NCBI RefSeq assembly: GCF_024213195.1
Contig: NZ_JANAVF010000018.1
Location: 1-64,000 of the forward strand
DNA: 64,000 nucleotides
Reading direction: 5' to 3'
From: Streptomyces sp. TBY4
Lineage (GTDB): Bacteria > Actinomycetota > Actinomycetes > Streptomycetales > Streptomycetaceae
Shown here: one piece after another, positions 1 through 7,862 of the stretch
Numbering within the stretch: the stretch's first letter is position 1
Layout: each line of letters opens with the position of its first letter
Position numbers and translations under genes: made by a program
Notes under the pieces: generated by a model
What the model saw: the letters and a program-made list of their open reading frames with translations, nothing else
The model's database searches: none
What the model was told of the DNA's origin: nothing

Positions 1-43
1 AACGGGTGGAGCTGACTGGTACTAATAGGCCGAGGGCTTGTCC
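1..43 (+). rRNA. 23S ribosomal RNA, 3' end
   Basis: The window opens inside the last bases of a large-subunit rRNA. The segment GTACTAATAGGCCGAGGGCT is the conserved 3' end of actinobacterial 23S rRNA, and the gene stops near base 43. It is partial because the rest lies upstream. The 5S gene follows after about 73 nt of spacer, the usual 16S-23S-5S order. The exact mature end cannot be fixed from sequence alone. Confidence 0.93.
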
Positions 44-116
44 TCAGTTGCTCGCGTCCACTGTGTTAGTTCTGAAGTAACGAACTGTGTAAATTCCGGT
101 TGGTTAACTTCATAGT

Positions 117-236
117 GTTTCGGTGGTCATAGCGTTAGGGAAACGCCCGGTTTACATTCCGAACCCGGAAGCTAAGCCTTTCAGCGCCGATGGTACTGCA
201 GGGGGGACCCTGTGGGAGAGTAGGACGCCGCCGAAC
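117..236 (+). rRNA. 5S ribosomal RNA
   Basis: Complete 5S rRNA of 120 nt. The 5' GTTTCGGTGG pairs with the 3' CCGCCGAAC to form helix I. The internal blocks CCGAACCCGGAAGCTAAGCC and GGGAGAGTAGGACGCCGCCG are 5S signatures. At 151-153 the loop after CCCGG reads TTTACATT, one base longer than the TTACATT form I recall for Streptomyces. That is either a copy-specific insertion or a sequencing error. Confidence 0.95.
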
Positions 237-250
237 AATCATTGTGGGAA

Positions 251-292
251 AGCCCCGCACCAACCCGTTTAGGGTTCGGTGCGGGGCTTTTC
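251..292 (+). terminator. rRNA operon terminator
   Basis: A strong hairpin follows the 5S gene: AGCCCCGCACC-AACCC at 251-266 pairs with GGGTTCGGTGCGGGGCT at 272-288, and a short T run (TTTTCT) follows. Its place 14 nt after 5S and the stable GC stem make it the intrinsic terminator of the rrn operon. Confidence 0.9.
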
Positions 293-337
293 TGCGTTTA
301 CGGGGAAACTCGGATGAAGGCGGGGTGGCCGGCTCGT

Positions 338-343
338 TAGGAT
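338..343 (+). promoter_or_regulatory. -10 hexamer TAGGAT, near-leaderless start of the GNAT gene
   Basis: TAGGAT fits the Streptomyces TAnnnT -10 pattern and lies 8 nt before the ATG at 352. No purine-rich Shine-Dalgarno sequence lies between them, so the mRNA probably begins at or next to the start codon. Confidence 0.45.
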
Positions 344-351
344 CCCGGAGT

Positions 352-909
352 ATGAACGAGTACGTGATACGCGCTGTACGGGCCGACGAGTGGGCCAAGG
401 TGAAGGAGCTGCGGATCGCGGCTCTGCGGGATCCGGCCGCGCCGGTGGCCTTTCTGGAGACCGTTGAGCAGGGTGAGGCGAAGAGTGACGAGTTCTGGCA
501 GGAGCGGGCTGCCGGGGGCGCTGCGGGAGTTGGGGTCCGGCAGTTCGTGGCCGAGGGGCCTGACGGGGTGTGGGTCGGCACGGTGAGCGTGCTCGTCGAG
601 GCGGTCGGCACGGTCGACCTCTTCGACGGGGAGATCGAGCAGGATCAGGCCCATCTTGTGGGTGTGTTCGTCCGAGCGGAGCAGCGGGGGACCGGGCTGA
701 CCGAGGCGTTGTTCCGGGCCGCGCTGGAGTGGGCCTGGGGGCTGGAGGAGCCGGCGCTGGCGCGCGTACGGCTCTTCGTGCACGAGGAGAACGCGCGGGC
801 CGGGGCGTTCTACCGGCGGTTCGGGTTCGTGCCCAGCGGGAAGGTCGTGCCGATGCCGACCGATCCGTCGGCGAAGGAACTGGAGTACGTGTTCCCGCGG
901 CCTGCTTAG
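352..909 (+). CDS. GNAT-family N-acetyltransferase
   Basis: 185-aa single-domain GNAT acetyltransferase. The acetyl-CoA binding motif A is near residues 104-118 (VGVFVRAEQRGTGLTEALF, with Q/R-x-x-G-x-G/A). The family's C-terminal NARAGAFYRRFGFVPSG segment follows, where an Asn and the FY-x-x-x-GF block line the CoA cleft. It is cytosolic and its acceptor substrate cannot be read from sequence. The ATG at 352 is chosen because a TAnnnT -10 lies just upstream and the GNAT fold starts at once (YVIRAVRADEW). It runs convergently into cmdA, overlapping its stop by 4 nt. Confidence 0.88.
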   Translation: MNEYVIRAVRADEWAKVKELRIAALRDPAAPVAFLETVEQGEAKSDEFWQERAAGGAAGVGVRQFVAEGPDGVWVGTVSVLVEAVGTVDLFDGEIEQDQAHLVGVFVRAEQRGTGLTEALFRAALEWAWGLEEPALARVRLFVHEENARAGAFYRRFGFVPSGKVVPMPTDPSAKELEYVFPRPA

Positions 910-2672
910 CGGGCGGCTACGGGGAGGTCCGCTTCCGGCCAGCGGGAGCGGGCCTGTTCGCGGCTGCGGCACAGGGCGAGGAGGGGGAGCGCTGTGTCCT
1001 GGAGGAGCTGCGGGAGTTGGGGGATCGGGGCCACGGCGGCGACGTCCTCCAGGACCAGGGTCAGTGGTGGGTCGAGCCGACCGTCGGATGACCGTGCGGC
1101 CATGCGGCGGCCGTGCTCGACCACGCTGGAGGCGAGTGCGGTCAGCAGGGGCATCGCACCCGGGTGGGCCCGGGGGTCTTCCAGGGGTTCGCCCACCACG
1201 TAGAGGGTGCCCCCTTCGGACACGAACGATGCGAGGGCGAGGGAATCGGTTCGGTTCGGGGTGCAGGATTCCCGGATGTGGATCGAGGAGAGGGCCGTCA
1301 GGGCGCGGGCCGTGAGGTGTTGGGCGAGCTCGCGGCGGTCCGGGTGGGCGGTGAGGGCGCTCTCCAGTTCGCCGGCCGCGCCGGGGGCGGCGGTTGCTGC
1401 CTGGGGGTGCGTGCGGAGGATGCGGACCGGTTCCTGGGCGTTGGTGCCCTGGGCCCAGCGGTGCAGTTGCTTGAAGGGGCGGTTGTCCAGGGCGGCGGCC
1501 TGCAGCCAGCAGCGCAGGAGCGTTTCCGCGGTGTCCGCGAGGGCGGAGTCCATACGGGCCTGCGGGCGGACCGGGGCGAGGAGCGCGAGGGCGCGGGCGG
1601 CGGCGGTGGCGCGGTCCGCGCAGCCTTCTGTGGGGCTCCAGTGGAGGCGGGCGGGGGTGTCGCAGAGGTGGGAGGGGTCGTAGAGGAGGACGGGGCCCAG
1701 CTTGGAGCGGGCGTCCTTCGTCTCCGACCAGAGGGTGGGGGAGGACGTGATCACCAGGGCTGGGCCGGGTGCGGCTGCGATGGCTTCTGAGGCTGTGGTG
1801 TGGCGGGCGGCGGGTGGGGCGTAGGCGATGCGGTGGCTTTGGGGTGGGGTGGCCCTGGGTGGGGCGTAGCCGAAGCCGTAGCGGTACGCGTCGTCCGTGG
1901 GTGCGGGTCCGTTGCCGGGGGGTCTGCCCCCGGGGCTCTGCGCCTCAAACGCCGGCGGGGCGGAGTTTGAGGGCGGGGCTGGGTTTGCCGGGTGAGAGGG
2001 CCTGGTCGGGGTGGGGACCGTGGGTCGGTGCGGGGCCGTTGCCGGGGGCCAGCCCCCGGGCCCCCGCTCCTCAAACGCCGGAGGGGCTGAGTAGGGCTGC
2101 GGGGCTGAGTTGGCCGGCGGGGCGGAGTTCGCGGGCGGGGTTGGGTTTGCCCGTGGGGCCGACGGCGTTGGTGGGGACGAAGGGGGCTGCGTGGTGGAGG
2201 GGGATGGGAGCCCGTAGCTCGTCGGGGGAGGTGGGGTTGGCAGGCCCATCGGGCCCGTCTGGGCCGGCTGGGCTGTCTGGGCTGTCTGGGGTGCGTTGGG
2301 TTTTGGTTGGCGGTGGCGGGATTTTGTGCGGGCGATGGTGCCCACGGTGAAGATGGTCAGGACCAGGAGGATCAGGAGCTGGCTGATGAACAGGCCCCAG
2401 AAGAGGCCCCAGTTGGAGAGGGCCTCGGGGGGTGTGGCCGGCCAGGCGGCTGGGATGTTGTCGGGTTGAGCTATCAGGGAGCGGACCGCGGTCGGGGTGC
2501 GGGTGAAGGTGACCTCGGCCGGCCAGGCGCCCTTCGCGAAGAGGGCGGCCAGGCCGGTGGACGTCCAGGTGAGGGCGGCCAGGCCCACGAGGAAGGCCAG
2601 GAGGGCCACCAGGAGGCCGTCCGGGATGCCGCCCTGGGGGCGGGGGGACGGGTGGTCCGTGTGCTGGGGCAT
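906..2672 (-). CDS. cmdA: VirD4/TraG-like membrane protein with degenerate P-loop (CmdA-like)
   Basis: 588 aa. Two N-terminal membrane helices (about 19-41 and 88-112), then a 150-residue Pro/Ser/Ala linker, then a domain laid out like a type IV coupling protein: GPALVITSSPTLW (303-315), LLYDP (329-333), GGTLYVVGEP and LTLVLEDVA near 545, matching the VirD4/TraG order. Where a Walker A (GxxGxGK[ST]) is expected it reads APPAARHT at 285-292, and the Walker B-like site has ED instead of DE, so ATP hydrolysis is doubtful. Two copies of a dispersed repeat encode PPAFE-type segments at 197-213 and 238-254. Last gene of the operon. By order it matches SCO4126, cmdA in S. coelicolor as I recall; mutants there are reported to be delayed in aerial growth. 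Confidence 0.8.
   Translation of the reverse strand: MPQHTDHPSPRPQGGIPDGLLVALLAFLVGLAALTWTSTGLAALFAKGAWPAEVTFTRTPTAVRSLIAQPDNIPAAWPATPPEALSNWGLFWGLFISQLLILLVLTIFTVGTIARTKSRHRQPKPNAPQTAQTAQPAQTGPMGLPTPPPPTSYGLPSPSTTQPPSSPPTPSAPRANPTPPANSAPPANSAPQPYSAPPAFEERGPGGWPPATAPHRPTVPTPTRPSHPANPAPPSNSAPPAFEAQSPGGRPPGNGPAPTDDAYRYGFGYAPPRATPPQSHRIAYAPPAARHTTASEAIAAAPGPALVITSSPTLWSETKDARSKLGPVLLYDPSHLCDTPARLHWSPTEGCADRATAAARALALLAPVRPQARMDSALADTAETLLRCWLQAAALDNRPFKQLHRWAQGTNAQEPVRILRTHPQAATAAPGAAGELESALTAHPDRRELAQHLTARALTALSSIHIRESCTPNRTDSLALASFVSEGGTLYVVGEPLEDPRAHPGAMPLLTALASSVVEHGRRMAARSSDGRLDPPLTLVLEDVAAVAPIPQLPQLLQDTALPLLALCRSREQARSRWPEADLPVAAR
1910..1962. repeat. Dispersed GC-rich repeat copy A within cmdA
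   Basis: CGTTGCCGGGGGGTCTGCCC, then CCGGGGCTCTG and CGCCTCAAACGCCGGCGGGG. Read on the minus strand it gives PPAFEAQSPGGRPPGNG. Confidence 0.85.
2032..2090. repeat. Dispersed GC-rich repeat copy B within cmdA
   Basis: GGCCGTTGCCGGGGGCCAGC, then CCCCGGGCCCCC and GCTCCTCAAACGCCGGAGGG. Read on the minus strand it gives PPAFEERGPGGWPP. Confidence 0.85.
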
Positions 2673-2673
2673 G

Positions 2674-4089
2674 TCAGGCCACCGTGGTCGCCGAGCCGCC
2701 CGCGTTGCGGTGGCGTTCCATCAGGAGGGCCCGTTCCTCTGTTTCCAGTTCGGCGGCCAGGAGGTCGTCGGGGAGGCGGTGCTGGGCCGAGGACTCGGTC
2801 ATGGCGCGGTCGGTGAAGACCAGGGGGCGTTCGGCTTCCGTGATCAGGTGTTTGACGACCTGGACGTTGCCGTTGACGTCCCAGACCGCGATGCCGGGGG
2901 TCAGGGTCGGGATGATTTCCACCGCCCAGCGGGGGAGGCCCAGGACTCGGCCCGTGGCACGGGCCTCGTCCGCCTTCTGGGCGTAGATCGTGCGGGTCGA
3001 GGCCATTTTGAGGATGGCTGCTGCTTCGCGGGCCGCTGCGCCGTCGACCACGTCGGAGAGGTGGTGGACCACTGCCACGAAGGACAGGCCCAGGCGGCGG
3101 CCGAACTTGAGGAGGCGCTGGAAGAGCTGGGCCACGAAGGGGCTGTTGATGATGTGCCAGGCTTCCTCGACGAGGAAGATGCGCTTCTTGCGGTCCGGGC
3201 GGATCCAGGTGTGTTCCAGCCACACGCCGACGATCGCCATGAGGATGGGCATGGCGATGGAGTTGCGGTCGATGTGGGAGAGGTCGAAGACGATCAGGGG
3301 GGCGTCGAGGTCGATGCCCACCGTGGTCGGGCCGTCGAACATGCCGCGCAGGTCGCCGTCGACGAGGCGGTCGATGACGAGTGCGACGTCCAGGCCCCAG
3401 GCGCGGACGTCGTCTATGGCCACGTTCATGGAGAGGGCCGATTCCGGCTCCGGGTGGCGCAGTTGTTCCACGATGTCCATCAGGACCGGTTGGCGGTCCG
3501 TGATCGTTTCTACTACGTATGCGTGCGCGACCTTCAGGGCGAAGCCCGAGCGCTCGTCCAGGCCGTGGCCCATGGCGACTTCGATGATGGTGCGGAGCAG
3601 CGCGAGCTGACCCGTCGCGGTGATCGCGGGGTCGAGGGGGTTGAGGCGGATCCCGTCGTCGTTCGCGGCGATGGGGTCCAGGCGGATGGGGGTTATTCCC
3701 AGCTGCTGGGCGATGAGGTTCCATTCGCCGACGCCGTCCTCGCCCTGGGCGTCCAGGACGACGACCTGGCGGTCGCGGAACCGGAGTTGGCGCAGGACGT
3801 AGGTCTTCTCCAGGGCTGATTTGCCGTTGCCGGATTCGCCCAGGACCAGCCAGTGGGGGGCGGGCAGCTGCTGGCCGTACAGCTGGAAGGGGTCGTAGAT
3901 GTAGCCCTTGCCGCTGTAGACCTCACGGCCGATGATGACGCCGGAGTCGCCGAGACCGGGGGCAGCCGTGGGGAGGTAGACGGCCTGTGCCTGCCCGGTC
4001 GAGGTGCGGACGGGCAGGCGTGTGGTTTCGACCTTGCCGAACAGGAAGCTGGTGAAGGCGTCCGTCAGGGCGGTCATGGGATCTCGCAT
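2674..4089 (-). CDS. cmdB: VirB4-like ATPase (CmdB-like)
   Basis: 471-aa P-loop ATPase of the VirB4/TraC/HerA class. Walker A is GESGNGKS (84-91), hydrophobic strands precede DLSHIDRNS (269-277), and Walker B is RIFLVEEAWH (303-312), the EE-W form typical of VirB4-like ATPases. It would energise the membrane complex from the cytosolic face. Start: ATG at 4089 follows GGAGGG by 11 nt; an internal ATG at 4077 (MTALTD) is the alternative. It ends 1 nt before cmdA begins, so translation is probably coupled. By order it matches SCO4127, reported as a membrane-located ATP/GTP-binding protein. The catalytic motifs look intact, unlike cmdA. Confidence 0.87.
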   Translation of the reverse strand: MRDPMTALTDAFTSFLFGKVETTRLPVRTSTGQAQAVYLPTAAPGLGDSGVIIGREVYSGKGYIYDPFQLYGQQLPAPHWLVLGESGNGKSALEKTYVLRQLRFRDRQVVVLDAQGEDGVGEWNLIAQQLGITPIRLDPIAANDDGIRLNPLDPAITATGQLALLRTIIEVAMGHGLDERSGFALKVAHAYVVETITDRQPVLMDIVEQLRHPEPESALSMNVAIDDVRAWGLDVALVIDRLVDGDLRGMFDGPTTVGIDLDAPLIVFDLSHIDRNSIAMPILMAIVGVWLEHTWIRPDRKKRIFLVEEAWHIINSPFVAQLFQRLLKFGRRLGLSFVAVVHHLSDVVDGAAAREAAAILKMASTRTIYAQKADEARATGRVLGLPRWAVEIIPTLTPGIAVWDVNGNVQVVKHLITEAERPLVFTDRAMTESSAQHRLPDDLLAAELETEERALLMERHRNAGGSATTVA

Positions 4090-4108
4090 GGGCGGCCATT
4101 CCCTCCAG

Positions 4109-5671
4109 CTAGCGTCGGATGCCGGTGGCGAACGGCAAGGTGTTGACGAAGGCGCGGTGGTGCTCGCGGTCGCACCATTCGAGCTTCAGGTAGGACTTGC
4201 CCGCCGAGGCGCGGATGGTGCGCTTGTCGCGGGCGAGGGCTTCGGGGGAGCGGGAGGAGACCGTGATGTAGCCGACCAGGTTGACGCCGGCGGCGCCGCT
4301 CGCGAGGTCTTCGCCGCGCTGGTCGAGCCGGCCGTGCGCGGCGATGTCGCGGGGGTCGACGGTGCGGTTCATCTTGGCGGCGCGGCTGGCATCGGCCTCG
4401 TCGTTCGTCTTCTCGGTGAGCATGCGCTCGATGGCGATCTCGGTGGGTTCCAGGTCCATGGTGACGGCGACCGTGCGGATGACGTCGGGGGTGTGGACGA
4501 GGAGCGGGGCGAGGAAGTTCACGCCGACCGGGGTCATCGGCCATTCCTTGACCCAGGCGGTGGCGTGGCACCAGGGGGCGCGGGTGGAGGACTCGCGGGT
4601 CTTGGCCTGGAGGTAGGTCGGTTCGACGGCGTCCAGTTCGGCCGGCCAGGCGTTGCGCTTGGTCATGGCCTGGATGTGGTCGATGGGGTGGTCCGGGTCG
4701 TACATGGAGTGCACGAGGGAGGCGAGGCGGCCCTGGCCCAGCGGCTGGCGCACGCGGATGTCGGCCTCGGCGAGGCGGGCGCAGATGTCGGTGAGCTCGC
4801 GGGCCATGACGATGGCGAGACCGGCGTCGCGGTCGACCCTGCGTCCCTTGGCCGGGGTGGCGGCGCGGGCGATGGTGTGGGCCTCGGCGGCGAGTTCGCG
4901 GGTGAAGTGGATGCAGGCGACGAGGTACGCGCGGTGCTGCTCGGAGGAGGTGGACACCATCGACTGGAGCTGGTCGTACGAATCGCGCAGCCAGACGGGG
5001 GCGTTGGTGTCGCCGCGGGCGGCCACGTCCTTGTCGTGGGCCTCCGGGTCGGCCGGCAGGGTGCGTACGAGCATCTGGAGGCGGGTGACGAAGCCGTCGC
5101 CGTTGGCCACGTGCTTGAGGAGGGTGCCGAAGCGGTCCACGAGGGCTTCCTGGTCCTCGCTGTCGCGCAGGCCGACGCCGGGGCCCTCGATCTCGATGGC
5201 GGCGGTGACGGTTCTGCGGTCGGCGTGCAGGAGGACGGCGATCTCGTCGGGGCCGAAGGGGGCGGCGAGCCAGTTGATGCGGCCGATGCCGGGGGGCGGG
5301 CCGATCTCCACCTCGCGGGCGTCGGCGGCGCGGACGCCGGCCTCCATGGCGCCGGAGCGGTACGTGGTGCCTCGGCGCAGGGTGCGCTTGTAGCTGCGGT
5401 TGATCTCGAACCAGCGGTAGAAGGTGCGGCCGCGGTAGGGGACGTAGACGGCGGCGAGGGCGATCAGGGGGAAGCCGGCGAGGGAGACGATGCGCAGGGT
5501 GAGGCTGGGGACGAGCAGTCCGCTCATCATGCCGAGGAACGCGCCGACGATGATCAGGGCGATCTCGCCGGTCTCGCGGTTCTTGCCGACGATCGCGTTC
5601 GGCCGGGCCCGGCCGATCAGATACGTGCGGCGGGGCGTGACCGGGTGGAGCTGGTGGGACTGGGTCGTCAC
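4109..5671 (-). CDS. cmdC: SCO6880/PrgI-like T4SS membrane protein (CmdC-like)
   Basis: 520 aa. Two adjacent membrane helices near the N terminus (about 36-56 and 60-79) are followed by PYRGRTFYRWFEINRSYKR and a long soluble, probably cytosolic, domain without enzymatic motifs. This layout matches the actinobacterial SCO6880 family, a PrgI-like N terminus fused to a large domain, found beside VirB4-like ATPases in conjugative and chromosomal T4SS-like loci. It likely docks the ATPase to the membrane. Its ATG overlaps the stop of cmdD by 4 nt (ATGA), and cmdB follows after 19 nt. The family role is inferred. Confidence 0.78.
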   Translation of the reverse strand: MTTQSHQLHPVTPRRTYLIGRARPNAIVGKNRETGEIALIIVGAFLGMMSGLLVPSLTLRIVSLAGFPLIALAAVYVPYRGRTFYRWFEINRSYKRTLRRGTTYRSGAMEAGVRAADAREVEIGPPPGIGRINWLAAPFGPDEIAVLLHADRRTVTAAIEIEGPGVGLRDSEDQEALVDRFGTLLKHVANGDGFVTRLQMLVRTLPADPEAHDKDVAARGDTNAPVWLRDSYDQLQSMVSTSSEQHRAYLVACIHFTRELAAEAHTIARAATPAKGRRVDRDAGLAIVMARELTDICARLAEADIRVRQPLGQGRLASLVHSMYDPDHPIDHIQAMTKRNAWPAELDAVEPTYLQAKTRESSTRAPWCHATAWVKEWPMTPVGVNFLAPLLVHTPDVIRTVAVTMDLEPTEIAIERMLTEKTNDEADASRAAKMNRTVDPRDIAAHGRLDQRGEDLASGAAGVNLVGYITVSSRSPEALARDKRTIRASAGKSYLKLEWCDREHHRAFVNTLPFATGIRR

Positions 5672-6975
5672 CGCCCGTCACCTCCTGTGTTCCTCGTGCT
5701 GGAGCCCGTACGGGGCGGGGGTGCGGCGGCGGGGCCGTTCCCGCCGCCTCCTCCGCGGGAGCCTCGGCTGCTGTGCGCGGCCATGCCTCCGGAGATCTGG
5801 TTGTCGCCGCCGGCGCGGTGGGCGCCGCCGCCCGCGCCGCTGCCGCCGCCCCGGCTGCTGTGGGTCTTGATGCCCTGGGAGACGAGGGAGGCGGGGGAGC
5901 TGATGACGGCGGCGGCCTGGGCGCCGTCGGTGGCCTTGCTGCGGTTGGTGCGGGCGGAGGCGATCTCGTCGCCGAAACCGGGGACGAAGCGGTAGATCAT
6001 CGCGGAGGCGAAGATCGCCAGGAGGATGATGGCGAGGCCGGAGACGACGGCGGAGAAGGCGTTCGGGCCCTTGTCGCCGGCCAGGGCTCCGGCGAGGCCG
6101 AGGACGATGACGATGACCGGCTTCACGAGGATGACCGCGATCATGATGCCCGCCCAGCGGCGGACGTGGCCCCAGAGGTTGCGGTCGACGAGGCCGGCGT
6201 AGACGACGGTGCCGAGCAGGGCGCCGACGTAGAGGAGCGCGGCGCGGATGACCAGCTCGAGGCAGAGGATGCCCGCGGCGAGGACGGTGACGAGGGCGAC
6301 GACGATCAGCATGATCGGGCCGCCGCCGATGTCGTCGCCCTTCTTGAGGGCCTCGGCGAAGGAGCCGAAGAAGACGTCGGTCTGGCTGCCGGTGGCGGAG
6401 GCGATGACCTCGGTGACGCCGTCGGTGGCGGAGACGACGGTGTAGAGGATGAGGGGGGTGAAGGCGGAGGCGAGGACGGTGAGCCAGAGGAAGCCGATGG
6501 CTTCGGACATGGCGGTGGCGAAGGGGACTCCGCGGATGGCTCGCTTGGCGACGGCGAAGAGCCAGAGGACGAGGGTCAGGATGGTGGAGGCGGCGAAGAC
6601 GATGGCGTACTGCTTGAGGAAGGCGCCGTTGGTGAAGTCGACGTTGGCGGTGCCGTTGACTGCTTTGCTGAGTTCGCCGACGATCCAGGCTGCGGCGTCG
6701 GCGCAGCCCTTTGCGAGGGAGGAGAGGGGGTTGAGGGCGTCGGTGGGGTCGCTGGGGGCGATGCCGGTACCGGGTGCGGGCAGGGTGGAGCCGCGTTCGC
6801 AGTACTCCCGGGCCGGGCCCGCGATCAGCCCGCAGGAGTTGCTCGGGCTCGGCAACGGGGCCGGTGGCGGTGACGGCGCGGCCGTCGCGCGGGCGGCGAA
6901 AAGGATGACGGCGGCCTGAACGGCTGCCGCCGTGGCACCGATGCCGCGGAGCGACAGCTTGTGGCTACCGGGCAT
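5668..6975 (-). CDS. cmdD: VirB6/TrbL-like polytopic membrane protein (CmdD-like)
   Basis: 435 aa. An N-terminal signal-like helix ends near ARATAAPSP and is followed by a short Cys-containing extracytoplasmic stretch (CGLIAGPAREYCERG). About six further membrane helices occupy residues 105-330, and a Gly/Ser-rich basic tail follows. The pattern is that of VirB6/TrbL inner-membrane channel subunits. GGAGG sits 8 nt before the ATG, inside the end of cmdE, which it overlaps by 11 nt. The tail (SSRGGGSGAGGG, SSRGSRGGGGGNG) is low-complexity and probably flexible. Assigned by topology and context, as no sequence motif is diagnostic. Confidence 0.75.
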   Translation of the reverse strand: MPGSHKLSLRGIGATAAAVQAAVILFAARATAAPSPPPAPLPSPSNSCGLIAGPAREYCERGSTLPAPGTGIAPSDPTDALNPLSSLAKGCADAAAWIVGELSKAVNGTANVDFTNGAFLKQYAIVFAASTILTLVLWLFAVAKRAIRGVPFATAMSEAIGFLWLTVLASAFTPLILYTVVSATDGVTEVIASATGSQTDVFFGSFAEALKKGDDIGGGPIMLIVVALVTVLAAGILCLELVIRAALLYVGALLGTVVYAGLVDRNLWGHVRRWAGIMIAVILVKPVIVIVLGLAGALAGDKGPNAFSAVVSGLAIILLAIFASAMIYRFVPGFGDEIASARTNRSKATDGAQAAAVISSPASLVSQGIKTHSSRGGGSGAGGGAHRAGGDNQISGGMAAHSSRGSRGGGGGNGPAAAPPPRTGSSTRNTGGDGR

Positions 6976-7777
6976 AGGTGAAGCCTCCGAACTCGGTGAC
7001 GGCGCGGCCGATCTCGTCGGAGGTGGACACCGGGTCGTCTCCGGTGACGGGAGTGGGTCCGTCCCTCTGTGCGGTCTCGAGGACCTTCCAGTCGGACCCG
7101 TTCCACGTCAGTTTCAGGGAGATGGTGAACCAGCCGCTGGTTACTGGGCGGGTGGACTTCTCGCCGGTCAATCCGAACATGCCGATGCACCAGACCTCGA
7201 CCGAGGCGGTCCCGTTGGCGAAGGCCGTGACCTTGGTGCCGGCCGGCACGGTCCGGCTGACGAACGTGGAACCCGTGGGTGCGAGGCCGTCCTTGGTCAA
7301 CCCGATCTGGGCGAGCAGACCTGGGGAATAGTCTGCATCGAAGCCGCTCTGGAGCGCGGTTCTGGTGCTGGCGTCCGCGACGGCATTGACGATGGCGCGC
7401 CTGCGTGCCGGGTTGAACATCCCGTCGGAGCCGAGCACGACGGCGTAGTTCGACGCTGCGGACTGGGCACCCTGCTGATCCTGCGGGAACCCGGAAGGCA
7501 CGCCGGATGCCTTGCCGTCGACCGGGGCCACGCCCGTGGCTGCTGTTGGGTTGGTGGTGGCCGGGGCCTTGTCCGCTGTGGGTGGGGCTTTGGGGGTGTT
7601 GGACTGGTTGGCGAAGGCGATGGCTGCGATGAGGAGGACCACTACGCCTACGACCGTGATCAGGCCTCTGGGGGTGCGGCGGGGTGGGGCGTACGGGTCC
7701 GAGGGCTCCGGGAAGCGGGTACGGGTCTGGCCGGTGCCGCCGACCTCGCCGCCACCGTAGTGCTCGTCGGTGCTCAT
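6965..7777 (-). CDS. cmdE: TcpC-like bitopic membrane protein (CmdE-like)
   Basis: 270 aa. The first 35 residues are cytosolic, a single membrane helix spans about 36-57 (LITVVGVVVLLIAAIAF), a Pro/Thr/Ala linker follows, and the rest is an extracytoplasmic domain. This is the architecture of TcpC/VirB8-like assembly factors of Gram-positive type IV systems. The domain includes paired-strand segments such as SVEVWCIGMFGL and GWFTISLKLTWNGSDWKVLE, consistent with an NTF2-like fold. GGAGGGGG precedes the ATG by about 10 nt. The gene overlaps cmdD and lies 85 nt after cmdF. The family assignment rests on topology and neighbourhood. Confidence 0.72.
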   Translation of the reverse strand: MSTDEHYGGGEVGGTGQTRTRFPEPSDPYAPPRRTPRGLITVVGVVVLLIAAIAFANQSNTPKAPPTADKAPATTNPTAATGVAPVDGKASGVPSGFPQDQQGAQSAASNYAVVLGSDGMFNPARRRAIVNAVADASTRTALQSGFDADYSPGLLAQIGLTKDGLAPTGSTFVSRTVPAGTKVTAFANGTASVEVWCIGMFGLTGEKSTRPVTSGWFTISLKLTWNGSDWKVLETAQRDGPTPVTGDDPVSTSDEIGRAVTEFGGFTYAR

Positions 7778-7862
7778 TCGGTGTTCGCCCCCTCCGCGTC
7801 GTACGACGGTAGCGCTGGTATCCGCGCAGGCGCGGTGTGGTGAGTCCTCATCAGGGCTCGGG

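Noticed and set aside
4004..5995. 663-codon plus-strand frame opposite cmdC
   Set aside because: Antisense to cmdC, which has clear membrane helices and couplings. The plus-strand translation is low-complexity Gly/Val/Asp, a result of GC-skewed codons.
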